Source: Clostridia bacterium (GTDB taxonomy: Bacteria > Bacillota > Clostridia > Oscillospirales > CAG-272). Taken from it: a stretch of DNA of 10,421 nucleotides. The notes beneath the pieces were generated by a model that worked only from the letters and a program-made list of their open reading frames with translations, was not told where the DNA came from and made no database searches. A program made the translations under genes and the position numbers. Shown in pieces: positions 1 through 6,945 of this stretch (the first letter of the stretch is position 1; each line of letters starts with the position of its first letter). The stretch is from positions 1 to 10,421 of the forward strand of contig JAQXKW010000048.1 of NCBI GenBank assembly GCA_029010655.1, in the 5' to 3' direction.

Positions 1-1670
1 GCAGGCAGTACTATCCCGACCCCTGCAGAGACGACCAGTCTCCCGACAATCTTTGGGGTTTGGGAAAGCACACCGTAACGGCTTCTCTCATGGGCGCCGA
101 AACCACATTTACGGTAGAAATCGTTAAGTCCCCCATTGAGAGAATTACCGCCAAGGACGTAACGGTAATAAAAGACCTGGACGTGCTGTTTAACGGTGAG
201 TTTAATCAGTATCATTATAACCCCGAGGTAACGGTATATTTCAATGACGGAACCTCTCAGACAGCAATAGGCGGAGTTACATACGGCGACTCGACTTTCA
301 TGTTCAGCTATAAGGATAATCAGTCCAAATTCAAAAAATGGGGCGTGGGCGCGCACAAGGCAACCGTTTCCGTGTCCGGCGTTTCCTGCGATTTCACGGT
401 TAATGTTATTGAAAATCCGATAGCCTCCGTCAATATACCCGCGGTGACCGTTGTTGAAGGAATGGACGGGCACTTTGAACCGGTATATGACGATTACGGA
501 GAGATTGCCGGCGAGACCTTTATTTATTTCACCGAACCGGAAGAGTTTACCGTAAACTTCAAGGACGGAACCAGTCAGAAATCCGATAACGGTGTAATCA
601 CCTATAACGGAAATGAATATTATATGAGCCTTGAGGAAGTGGACGACCAGCATGAAAAGGAGTGGAAGGCAGGGGAAACCCATAAGGTTAATGCCAAAAT
701 AATGGGCTTTACCCAAACCTACACGGTAAATGTGGCAGAAAACCCATATTCCGCTATGACAATCAGCGGAAAACACGAGTTTGTTATCACCTTCGACCGC
801 AAGGACGGAGGGACCGAAACCTACACGGCTACGGACTTTTGGGGCATAATGGGTAATACGGGAAAAGGCGAGGGTTATCTCTTTACGGACGCCGGAAAGG
901 AATTTGTAGTAAACCTCACCTGCGATACGGAAAACGGCGAAAACTTATTGGACAGCAACCTTGTCCTGCAGATAGGCAAAATGACAAGCGCACCCCTTAA
1001 CGGAAACAAATGGATAAAGGTTTGCATTGACACTTACAGCTACTATACCTCCATAAGCTATATTAAACCCGAGATTGAAGATTTGTTCAACAAGGCGTTC
1101 AACGGCTATAACGGAAAAATCACCGCTGAAAATCTGGATCAGCTTTTAATTATTGCCGCACACATAGGCAGATGGACCGGCGAAGACGTAGAAAGCGAGA
1201 CCGGTCCGGACGGGCTGACGTACATTGTAGCAGAGGAAAAAGCCGTACATGAGCTTCTTTATTCTGTTTTCGGCGAAAGCGGCGTTGACGTTACGGCATC
1301 GTCCTTCTACTCCGCAGACGGAAAGCTGCGGATTCCCTATCTGGGCTTTTCCCTTGAGATGTACGAAAAAACCATGGTATACAAAGACGGGCAGTATATT
1401 ATTACATATCCCGTGTCGGAAGACGAGTTTTTGACCATAGCAATGGATGAAAACGCACATATTACATGGATCGTATTCGGAGACGAAAACCCGCCCACGA
1501 AATTGGGAGACATTAACGGCGACGGAAAAATCAACGCCGTTGATTCAAATCTTATTAAAAAGATTGTTCTCGGCACCTTCGAATTCAGCATTGCCGCAGA
1601 TATGGACGGCAACGGAAAGCTTAATTCCGTTGACTCATATCTCTTGAAGCACAAAATCCTCGGAGGTTAA
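1..1670 (+). CDS. Secreted Ig-like repeat protein with C-terminal type I dockerin (5' partial)
   Basis: This is the 3' part of a gene that runs in from the left; the frame (codons from base 3) has no stop. A TTG at 60 could be taken as a start, but the residues before it (DDQSPDNLWGLGKH) align with DDQHEKEWKAGETHK further on, so the true start lies outside. Numbering from the TTG, residues 25-119 and 120-228 are two tandem modules of Big_3-like type (a V-F-x-DGTSQ strand, later a G-x-H-x-V strand, ending F/Y-TVNV). An unrecognised region follows (about 229-480). Residues 481-536 form a type I dockerin with two calcium loops, DINGDGKINAVD and DMDGNGKLNSVD, acidic or Asn at the ligand positions. 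Dockerins bind cohesins on scaffoldins, so the product is probably extracellular and cellulosome-associated. I see no catalytic domain in this part. The signal peptide would be upstream. The last codon TAA is at 1668-1670. Confidence 0.9.
   Translation, partial: RQYYPDPCRDDQSPDNLWGLGKHTVTASLMGAETTFTVEIVKSPIERITAKDVTVIKDLDVLFNGEFNQYHYNPEVTVYFNDGTSQTAIGGVTYGDSTFMFSYKDNQSKFKKWGVGAHKATVSVSGVSCDFTVNVIENPIASVNIPAVTVVEGMDGHFEPVYDDYGEIAGETFIYFTEPEEFTVNFKDGTSQKSDNGVITYNGNEYYMSLEEVDDQHEKEWKAGETHKVNAKIMGFTQTYTVNVAENPYSAMTISGKHEFVITFDRKDGGTETYTATDFWGIMGNTGKGEGYLFTDAGKEFVVNLTCDTENGENLLDSNLVLQIGKMTSAPLNGNKWIKVCIDTYSYYTSISYIKPEIEDLFNKAFNGYNGKITAENLDQLLIIAAHIGRWTGEDVESETGPDGLTYIVAEEKAVHELLYSVFGESGVDVTASSFYSADGKLRIPYLGFSLEMYEKTMVYKDGQYIITYPVSEDEFLTIAMDENAHITWIVFGDENPPTKLGDINGDGKINAVDSNLIKKIVLGTFEFSIAADMDGNGKLNSVDSYLLKHKILGG
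132..743 (+). repeat. Two tandem Ig-like (Big_3-like) modules within the dockerin protein
   Basis: Bases 132-416 (95 codons) and 417-743 (109 codons) encode diverged copies of one module. Each starts with Pro-Ile and ends in a strand reading TVNV followed by an E-N pair, and each has the pair NDGTSQ/KDGTSQ in the middle. The tail of a further copy lies at 3-131, ending FTVEIV, so the array continues upstream. The copies are similar at protein level only; the DNA is too diverged for recent duplication. Such modules usually act as spacers or binding domains in secreted proteins. Confidence 0.75.
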
Positions 1671-1678
1671 TAATGTTA

Positions 1679-1706
1679 AAACGGGCTGCCCGAGGGCAGC
1701 CCGTTT
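1679..1706. terminator. Bidirectional intrinsic terminator between the dockerin gene and metK
   Basis: A perfect 10-bp stem (ACGGGCTGCC with GGCAGCCCGT, loop CGAG), extended by two A-T pairs, lies 8 nt after the dockerin stop and just after the metK stop. The flanks are short (about four A on one side, three T on the other), so the U-tract is modest in both directions. The position between convergent genes supports a shared terminator. Confidence 0.8.
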
Positions 1707-1709
1707 ATG

Positions 1710-2879
1710 TCATATCATTTCTCTGATTTTATCCGCTATATCTGTTTTTTCCCAAGGTGCGTCAAGGTCTTCCCTGCCCATATGACCGTATGCGGCAAGG
1801 GGCGAATATATGGGGCGGCAAAGGTCAAATCTCTCTATAATCGCCGCCGGGCGCATATCCACAAGCTCCGTTATTATATCCGCCAGTCTTTCCTCCGAAG
1901 CCTTTCCCGTTCCAAAGGTATCAACCATTACGGACACGGGACGTGCCACGCCTATGGCATATGCAAGCTGGATTTCGCACTTTTTCGCCGCGCCGGATTT
2001 AACTATATTCTTTGCAAGGTATCTTGCCATGTATGCGGCGGAACGGTCCACCTTTGTGGGGTCCTTGCCGGAAAATGCGCCGCCGCCGTGACGGGCGTAT
2101 CCGCCGTAGGTATCAACAATAATTTTTCTGCCCGTAAGTCCCGTATCTCCCGCGGGACCGCCTACAACAAATCTGCCTGTGGGATTTATATGAATAACAG
2201 TATCTGCGTCCATCATCTTTCCGGCAACCGGGCGGATAACGTATTCCTCTATATCTTTTCTGATAGTCTCCAAGGGGACTTCCGCATCGTGCTGTGTGGA
2301 AACCACAACCGTATCAACTCTTACGGGGCGGTCCCCGTCATACTCTACCGTAACCTGAGTTTTTCCGTCGGGGCGGAGGTATTTTAGCTTTCCGTTCTTT
2401 CTTACCTCCGTCAGCTTCATTGCCATTTTATGAGCAAGGGAAATGGGCAAAGGCATAAGCTCCGGCGTTTCGTCGCAGGCATAGCCGAACATCATTCCCT
2501 GGTCTCCGGCGCCCGTATCAAATCCGTCCGCTTTTCCCTCTTTCGCTTCCTTTGAAAGGTCAACGCCCATGGCTATGTCGGGAGACTGCTCGTGTATTGA
2601 GCTGAGAATTCCGCAGGTGTCGCAGTCAAAGCCGTATTTTGCACGGTCGTAGCCTATGGAGCGTATGGTTTCTCTTACGATTGAGGGAATATCCACATAC
2701 GCCTTTGTGGTAATCTCGCCCATTACGTTTACAAGCCCCGTTGTGGCAAAGGTCTCGCAGGCGACTCTCGCCCTCGGGTCCTCACGGAGGATTGAATCAA
2801 GTATTGCGTCTGATATTTTATCGCATATTTTATCGGGATGTCCCTCTGTTACCGATTCCGATGTAAAAAGCCTTTTCAT
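1710..2879 (-). CDS. metK: S-adenosylmethionine synthetase
   Basis: Methionine adenosyltransferase makes S-adenosylmethionine from ATP and methionine, releasing phosphate and diphosphate, in the cytoplasm as a tetramer. The product is 389 aa, the usual length. Family signatures are intact: GHPDKICDKISD at 13-24 (the His and Asp next to the triphosphate), GAGDQGMMFGY at 123-133, and the glycine-rich GGGAFSGKDPTKVD at 265-278. The ATG at 2879 overlaps the TGA of the upstream permease gene by 4 nt (ATGA), suggesting translational coupling. The purine-rich codons for the permease's Lys/Glu tail supply the ribosome binding site. The gene is the second of two in an operon behind a SAM-clan riboswitch, so it is expected to be repressed by its own product. 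Nothing in the sequence suggests damage. Confidence 0.98.
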   Translation of the reverse strand: MKRLFTSESVTEGHPDKICDKISDAILDSILREDPRARVACETFATTGLVNVMGEITTKAYVDIPSIVRETIRSIGYDRAKYGFDCDTCGILSSIHEQSPDIAMGVDLSKEAKEGKADGFDTGAGDQGMMFGYACDETPELMPLPISLAHKMAMKLTEVRKNGKLKYLRPDGKTQVTVEYDGDRPVRVDTVVVSTQHDAEVPLETIRKDIEEYVIRPVAGKMMDADTVIHINPTGRFVVGGPAGDTGLTGRKIIVDTYGGYARHGGGAFSGKDPTKVDRSAAYMARYLAKNIVKSGAAKKCEIQLAYAIGVARPVSVMVDTFGTGKASEERLADIITELVDMRPAAIIERFDLCRPIYSPLAAYGHMGREDLDAPWEKTDIADKIREMI

Positions 2880-4252
2880 TTCTTTTCTTCCTTTTTCTTT
2901 TTCTCAGTCAATTTTTTTATTCTGTCCGTAAGCCTTATCTTTTCTCTGGGGGGCTCGTCCGCCGCGTCGTCCTCTGCGGTGATTTCGGGAATAGGCGTAT
3001 CCTTTCCTATCAGCACATACGCAGGGTCCACATTCTCCTCAAGGGGCGGATCCGTTGCATAGAACTTAGTGTGATACGGCATATTCTTCCTGCGGAGCCT
3101 CCGCTCCGTCCATTGCTTTAAGAGCACGTACACCACAGCCGTTGCAGGCACGCCGACAATCATTCCCGTAAATCCGAAGAAGCCCCCGGCGGCAACGATT
3201 GCTATCATTACCCACATTGCGGAAAGCCCTATGGACTCGCCCAAAATCTTCGGGCCCAGAATATTACCGTCAAACTGCTGGATTGCCAGCACTATTATTA
3301 CAAATGCAATCAGCTTTGAGGGGGACACTATAAGCAGCAGAACGCCGCCGATAACGCCGCCGATAATGGGACCGAAGGTAGGGATAATATTTGTAAGTCC
3401 GATAATTACCGAAAGCAGAGGATAATACGGAATACGGAATATCCAGAAAACAAACAGAGAGATAAAACCGATTATTATGGAATCGATTAATTTTCCCACT
3501 ATAAAGCCGCCGAAGGTTTTGTGGGTATATCTGGCAAGACGGACGGTATTCAGATAAGCCCGTCTGCTCATAATCGCCGCCATAAGCTTTTTTATCTGTG
3601 CGGTTACCTTTTCCTTGTTTATAAGGAAATATACCGCAACGAAACAGCCCATAAGAATATTAATGATTTCGGAGACGATTTTACTGCCGTAGTTTATAAT
3701 ATAATCCACAGCGCCCTGCATTGAAATATATGACGCCTGGAGAATATCCTTTATGCTGAATTTTATGTCATGCTCCGCAAGCAGGGCGGACAGGGTGCTG
3801 TACTCCTTGCCCAAAAGGGTTCCCGAGAACTTTGCCACGGTTTCGTCCGCAAAGCTCTGAAGATTTGCTATGTAGTTATTAAGCTGAGAGCCCAGAGACT
3901 CGATACTGCCCGCAATTCCGGGGACTATTGAATATATGATTACGGAAAGGAATGCTATAACCGTAATAATTGTCAGCGTAAGGGACAGGGCACGGCGCAG
4001 GGCAAATCTGTTTTTCTTTGATTTTTTGAAAGAAAAAATCGTTCTTTCGTAAAAGGACATAATAGGCTGTGTAAGATACGCAAATACAAAGCCGTATACA
4101 AAGGGCGACAGCACAGCCAAAATCGATTTGACATACTTCCACAGAGTTCCGAAATTAAAAATCGCAAGTATTATAAGGACAGAGGTTACAACGACACAGC
4201 CAGCATAGAAGGCTATTGACGCATATTTTTCGTTTTTCGTAAATTTGAACAT
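2876..4252 (-). CDS. AI-2E (UPF0118/PerM) family permease
   Basis: This is a 458-aa polytopic membrane protein. Hydrophobic segments lie near residues 13-32, 40-60, 90-112, 180-200 and several more between about 240 and 375, fitting the roughly eight-helix topology of the AI-2E/YtvI/PerM family. Motifs typical of the family are FGPIIGGVIGG and, near the last helices, GGFFGFTGMIVGVPATA. The C-terminal 60 or so residues are hydrophilic and end in a Lys/Glu tail. The family name comes from an E. coli protein linked to autoinducer-2 export; other members are described as Na+/H+ antiporters, so the substrate is unknown here. Start: ATG at 4252, preceded by AAGGAG at 4263-4258, five bases away. It is the first gene of the SAM-riboswitch operon with metK, which is the best clue to its role. 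Confidence 0.92.
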   Translation of the reverse strand: MFKFTKNEKYASIAFYAGCVVVTSVLIILAIFNFGTLWKYVKSILAVLSPFVYGFVFAYLTQPIMSFYERTIFSFKKSKKNRFALRRALSLTLTIITVIAFLSVIIYSIVPGIAGSIESLGSQLNNYIANLQSFADETVAKFSGTLLGKEYSTLSALLAEHDIKFSIKDILQASYISMQGAVDYIINYGSKIVSEIINILMGCFVAVYFLINKEKVTAQIKKLMAAIMSRRAYLNTVRLARYTHKTFGGFIVGKLIDSIIIGFISLFVFWIFRIPYYPLLSVIIGLTNIIPTFGPIIGGVIGGVLLLIVSPSKLIAFVIIVLAIQQFDGNILGPKILGESIGLSAMWVMIAIVAAGGFFGFTGMIVGVPATAVVYVLLKQWTERRLRRKNMPYHTKFYATDPPLEENVDPAYVLIGKDTPIPEITAEDDAADEPPREKIRLTDRIKKLTEKKKKEEKK

Positions 4253-4267
4253 ACCTTCTCCTTACCC

Positions 4268-4289
4268 AAAAAAGCCCGCTTATGCGGGC
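4268..4289 (-). terminator. Riboswitch intrinsic terminator
   Basis: On the minus strand GCCCGC, loop ATAA, GCGGGC is followed at once by six T (4273-4268). This is a compact all-GC 6-bp stem with a U-tract, placed between the aptamer and the permease ribosome binding site. Its first arm overlaps the 3' arm of the proposed antiterminator, so the two structures exclude each other. Confidence 0.88.
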
Positions 4290-4385
4290 AAGTTTTCGCT
4301 TCGCCCATCGTTCAGCCTTTAGCACCTTACTGTCCGTAGGTTGCTGTGCGGTCCTTGGGGCTGTCCCTCACGCACTCTTAATGGT
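4268..4385 (-). promoter_or_regulatory. SAM-clan riboswitch (SAM-I/SAM-IV type) controlling the permease-metK operon
   Basis: The minus strand carries the conserved SAM-clan core in order: AAGAG, GAGGGAC (4369-4363), GCAACC (4344-4339) and AAGGTGCTAA (about 4329-4320). Helices found by eye are P1 CCATT/GATGG (4384-4380 with 4309-4305), P2 GTGCG/CGCAC (4375-4371 with 4350-4346) and P3 CCTAC/GTAAGG (4340-4336 with 4330-4325). A possible pseudoknot joins AGCC in the P2 loop to GGCT at 4317-4314. The expression platform follows: an antiterminator GGGCgAAG/CTTGCCC (4306-4299 with 4292-4286) that shares GG with the P1 3' strand and overlaps the terminator's first arm. SAM binding would hold P1, prevent the antiterminator and allow termination. 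The P4 region is very short and P2 lacks the usual kink-turn sequence of SAM-I, so a SAM-I/IV-variant or SAM-IV class is likelier than classical SAM-I. The clan is well supported; the subclass is inference. Confidence 0.88.
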
Positions 4386-4391
4386 GAAACA

Positions 4392-4420
4392 ATGATAACA
4401 CAGTTTTACCCTATTGTCAA
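4392..4420 (-). promoter_or_regulatory. Sigma-A-type promoter of the permease-metK operon
   Basis: A consensus -35 box TTGACA (4420-4415) is followed by 17 bases and a -10 box TATCAT (4397-4392), one mismatch from TATAAT. The expected start is near 4385, immediately before the first strand of riboswitch P1, so the two predictions support each other. Confidence 0.85.
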
Positions 4421-4421
4421 T

Positions 4422-4444
4422 AATTTTGCAAATATTGCGAAAAT
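4422..4444. repeat. AT-rich imperfect inverted repeat between divergent promoters
   Basis: ATTTTGCAA at 4423-4431 faces TTGCgAAAAT at 4435-4444, a near-perfect inverted repeat with one extra G. An 8-bp direct repeat AAATATTG also occurs at 4430-4437 and 4441-4448, one helical turn apart. The element fills the gap between the two divergent -35 boxes. It may be a repressor site or only AT-rich UP-element-like DNA. Confidence 0.35.
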
Positions 4445-4445
4445 A

Positions 4446-4474
4446 TTGACTACCCACGGAGTGTATGGTATAAT
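4446..4474 (+). promoter_or_regulatory. Extended sigma-A promoter of the polysaccharide cassette
   Basis: TTGACT (4446-4451), a 17-base spacer and a perfect TATAAT (4469-4474) preceded by an extended TGG (4466-4468). A start near 4481 gives a leader of about 35 bases to the ATG at 4516. It is back to back with the metK-operon promoter; the two -35 boxes are 25 bases apart. Confidence 0.87.
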
Positions 4475-4515
4475 CGTAATACCCGAAAAGGGATATTTTT
4501 CAAAAGAGGTCAGAT

Positions 4516-5334
4516 ATGTTATATACGGTTGTCACGGTGTGCCGCAATGCGCTGGAAGACTTTGAAAAAACTGTTAAATCGGTTCTTTCCCAGACCTGTA
4601 CCGATTACGAATATGTAGTTATTGACGGAGCGTCAACCGACGGCACGGCACAGTCCGCCGCAGAATATAAAAAGGGATTTGACAAAAAGGGGATACCCTG
4701 CACCGTTGTTTCCGAAAAGGACACGGGTATATACAACGCCATGAATAAGGCAATTGACAAATCAAACGGAAAATGGCTTATTTTCATGAATGCGGGCGAT
4801 ATTTTTTACAGCGACGAGGTGCTTTGCGAAATGGCTCCGTACTGCACGGACGGCTATGATGTGGTCTATGCAGATACCGTGGCGTTTGAGCACGGAATGT
4901 ATAAGATATACAAGGCGTCCGAGGACATCTCTCTGCTCCGTGACCATTGGTGCATGGGTCACCAAAGCATCTTTACCTCGTCGGAGCTTATGAAAAAGTA
5001 TCATTACGATGAAAACTACAAAATCTGCGCCGACTACGATTTCTATCTTAAAGCGCTGGATAACGGCGCCGCTTTCCGCTACGTGAACAGGTTTGTGTCG
5101 GAGATAAACATGTACGGCGTGTCCATTGCAAGCTACGCCGCATCCACCACGGAAAACTTCCGTGTTCTTCTCGCCCACGGCTGTATTACGGAGGACAGAT
5201 TTGAAAAGGAGCTTGCGGCAATTGAAGCGGAGGCTCTTTCCAGAAAGAAAAAAGCGCCCTTCAGGAAATTTATTCCCGAATTCGCATTCAGGCTGAAAAG
5301 AAAACGTGAGGGCTGGACGGCTGTCCGTCCCTAA
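4516..5334 (+). CDS. Family 2 glycosyltransferase (WcaA/WcaE-like)
   Basis: This 272-aa protein has a GT-A fold N-terminal half. It opens with a beta strand (LYTVVTVCRNA), followed by the nucleotide-sugar motif VVIDGASTDGT at 34-44, DTGIYNAMNKAID at 69-81, and FMNAGDIF at 90-97, where the NAGD tetrad occupies the place of the metal-binding DxD. ADYDFYLKA near 172-180 resembles the acceptor-side acidic motif of GT2 enzymes. The length and the IDG-STDGT / GIYNAMN / NAGD combination resemble WcaE-type exopolysaccharide glycosyltransferases. It should add a sugar from a nucleotide donor on the cytoplasmic face; donor and acceptor cannot be read. The start is supported by AGAGGT five bases before the ATG. 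It is the first gene of a three-gene cassette, 17 bases before the acetyltransferase gene. Confidence 0.92.
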   Translation: MLYTVVTVCRNALEDFEKTVKSVLSQTCTDYEYVVIDGASTDGTAQSAAEYKKGFDKKGIPCTVVSEKDTGIYNAMNKAIDKSNGKWLIFMNAGDIFYSDEVLCEMAPYCTDGYDVVYADTVAFEHGMYKIYKASEDISLLRDHWCMGHQSIFTSSELMKKYHYDENYKICADYDFYLKALDNGAAFRYVNRFVSEINMYGVSIASYAASTTENFRVLLAHGCITEDRFEKELAAIEAEALSRKKKAPFRKFIPEFAFRLKRKREGWTAVRP

Positions 5335-5351
5335 GGTCAAAGGAGAAGCAC

Positions 5352-6047
5352 ATGCTCAAGGAAATTGCAAAAAAACTGAGAAATGTGTCCCGTCAGAACA
5401 GACTGCGCCGATTTTTCGGCGACAGGGTTATATTCGGCGGCAACAATATTACCGTTGACGAAAACTGCCGTTTTGAGGGCAAAAACTTCATAGGCCGTGA
5501 CACGGTGGCGGTTTCTTCATCTTTGGGATACGGCTCGTACATTTCGTACGGCTCGGATATTCAGCACACCAAAATAGGAAGATATACCTGCGTGGGTCCC
5601 CACGTGCGTGTGGCAATAGGTCAGCACCCCACAAGAAAGCTCGTTTCCGTCAGCCCTTATTTTTATTCGGTAAACCCTCCCTTCGGTGAAACATACGCAA
5701 AGGAACAGACCTTTGAGGAAAGGCTGTATGCGGACAAAGAAAAAGAGTTTTCCGTAGTTTTGGGAAACGACGTATGGATAGGAGCCGGAGCTATACTTCT
5801 TGAGGGGATAACCGTTGGCGACGGTGCGGTTGTTGCCGCAGGAGCCGTTGTGACAAAGGACGTTCCTCCCTACGCCGTTGTAGGCGGTGTTCCCGCAAAA
5901 TTCATCAGAAACAGATTTGAGAAAAGCGAGACAGAATTTCTTAAAGACTTCAAATGGTGGGAAAAGGACGAAAACTGGCTTAAAGAAAACGCGGCGCTTT
6001 TCTCAGATATAGAAAAATTCACGAAAGAGGCGGATAAAAGGATATGA
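5352..6047 (+). CDS. Hexapeptide-repeat O-acetyltransferase (CatB/XAT-like)
   Basis: This 231-aa left-handed beta-helix acyltransferase contains hexapeptide turns at about 30-90 and 136-185 (for example IGAGAILLEGITVGDGAVVAAGA). The two are split by the loop that in xenobiotic-type acetyltransferases carries the catalytic His, here GQHPT with His92. The end of the helix has the usual V-x-GGVPAKFIR segment. A charged, Trp-containing C-terminal helix (KWWEKDENW) follows. The family transfers acetyl from acetyl-CoA to a hydroxyl of a sugar or antibiotic; beside two glycan genes, O-acetylation of a surface polysaccharide is the likelier role. A strong AAAGGAG (5339-5345) precedes the ATG. The stop overlaps the next start by 4 nt (ATGA). 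Confidence 0.9.
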   Translation: MLKEIAKKLRNVSRQNRLRRFFGDRVIFGGNNITVDENCRFEGKNFIGRDTVAVSSSLGYGSYISYGSDIQHTKIGRYTCVGPHVRVAIGQHPTRKLVSVSPYFYSVNPPFGETYAKEQTFEERLYADKEKEFSVVLGNDVWIGAGAILLEGITVGDGAVVAAGAVVTKDVPPYAVVGGVPAKFIRNRFEKSETEFLKDFKWWEKDENWLKENAALFSDIEKFTKEADKRI

Positions 6048-6886
6048 GATATTTTGCAAAATTCTTTTCCGTTTTGGGCGTGTTCCTTTCGGGAATTTAC
6101 TGTTCCCTTTTCACACTTTTGAGAAAACGGGGCTCCAAAATAGAAAAAGAGCCGGACCGTGACGTGATAATTCTGGGAAACGGCCCCAGTCTCAATAATA
6201 TTGATCTTGCGGAAGTAGCAAAGTCCGGAATGGATATAGTTTGCGTAAACTTTTATCCTTCAAGAAACGAGAATTTCTTTGAGATGCGTCCCAAATACCT
6301 GTGCCTTTTCGACCCCGTGTTTTACGGCCCGTCTCAGCTTCAAAACCAGGTTGACGAGCTCTTTGAGGTTCTGAAAAGGGTGGACTGGCCGCTGACGGTG
6401 CTTTGCTTTGCAGGGCAGGTGCCGAAAATCGACAACGAGAATATAACATATTCTCAGATAGCCTCACCCGTGCTGAACAGCCCGTATCTCAACAAATTCC
6501 TGTTTTCCCTGTACGATAAAAACCTTGTGTGCCTGGGCGCACAAAATGTGGTTATCGCCGCAGGCTCATATTTTGTTATGAAGGGCGTGCGCCATATTTA
6601 TTACGCAGGCATTGACATGAGCGAGTTCAAGGGGCTGTATGTTGACGAGGAATGCCGCATATATGTGGACTACACCCACAGCTACGGCTCGGAAAGGAAG
6701 TATTCAAAGGTTGTGGGCAAGGGCGAATTCTATAAGCTTCTCGGAATGTATCAGGCAATGTTCGAGCAGTTCTACCGCCTGCGTGCATACGCCGATTACA
6801 AAGGCGTTGCAATTACCAACTTAACCGATGAATCGTACGTTGACGTATTTGAGAAGGACACAAAGCTGTTCCACAAAAAAGCATAA
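6044..6886 (+). CDS. GT42/DUF115-like putative glycosyltransferase, membrane-anchored
   Basis: A 280-aa protein with one hydrophobic segment at about 5-27, then a Rossmann-like domain starting VIILGNGPSLNNID (41-54). Later come GAQNVVIAAGSYFVMKG (165-181), YYAGIDM (186-192) and DYTHSYG (209-215). The NGPSL start, the hydrophobic helix before a strand ending in GID, and a following His are the layout seen in GT42 sialyltransferases (CstI/CstII type) and in the DUF115/MAF-like family; I cannot decide between them by eye. A role in decorating a surface glycan fits the context: the gene overlaps the acetyltransferase gene by 4 nt and is the last of the cassette. No sialic-acid synthesis gene is visible in this window. 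AAAGG just before the ATG is a weak ribosome binding site, consistent with coupled translation. Confidence 0.7.
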   Translation: MRYFAKFFSVLGVFLSGIYCSLFTLLRKRGSKIEKEPDRDVIILGNGPSLNNIDLAEVAKSGMDIVCVNFYPSRNENFFEMRPKYLCLFDPVFYGPSQLQNQVDELFEVLKRVDWPLTVLCFAGQVPKIDNENITYSQIASPVLNSPYLNKFLFSLYDKNLVCLGAQNVVIAAGSYFVMKGVRHIYYAGIDMSEFKGLYVDEECRIYVDYTHSYGSERKYSKVVGKGEFYKLLGMYQAMFEQFYRLRAYADYKGVAITNLTDESYVDVFEKDTKLFHKKA

Positions 6887-6930
6887 AAAAGTATGCAGGG
6901 CGGGGAAACCCGCCCTGCTTGCTTTTTTGC
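6885..6930. terminator. Strong bidirectional terminator after the polysaccharide cassette
   Basis: A perfect 10-bp stem GCAGGGCGGG/CCCGCCCTGC with loop GAAA (6895-6918) has A-rich sequence before it and CTTTTTT after it, so it can end transcription from both sides. The outer A and T tracts can extend the stem past a small internal loop. It separates the plus-strand cassette (stop at 6886) from the minus-strand cysteine-rich gene (stop at 6946). Confidence 0.92.
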
Positions 6931-6945
6931 ATTATTCCGTTATTT

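Noticed and set aside
60..62. TTG as the start codon of the dockerin protein
   Set aside because: The frame is open to the window edge and the residues before the TTG align with internal repeat copies, so the gene begins outside the window.
1707..2387. A 226-codon plus-strand open frame
   Set aside because: It lies antisense to metK, which is fully conserved, and its composition shows no family features.
4341..4565. A 74-codon plus-strand open frame
   Set aside because: It runs antisense to the SAM riboswitch and across both promoters, and overlaps the GT2 start in another frame.
4762..5340. A 192-codon minus-strand open frame
   Set aside because: It is antisense to the GT2 glycosyltransferase gene, which has clear motifs and signals.
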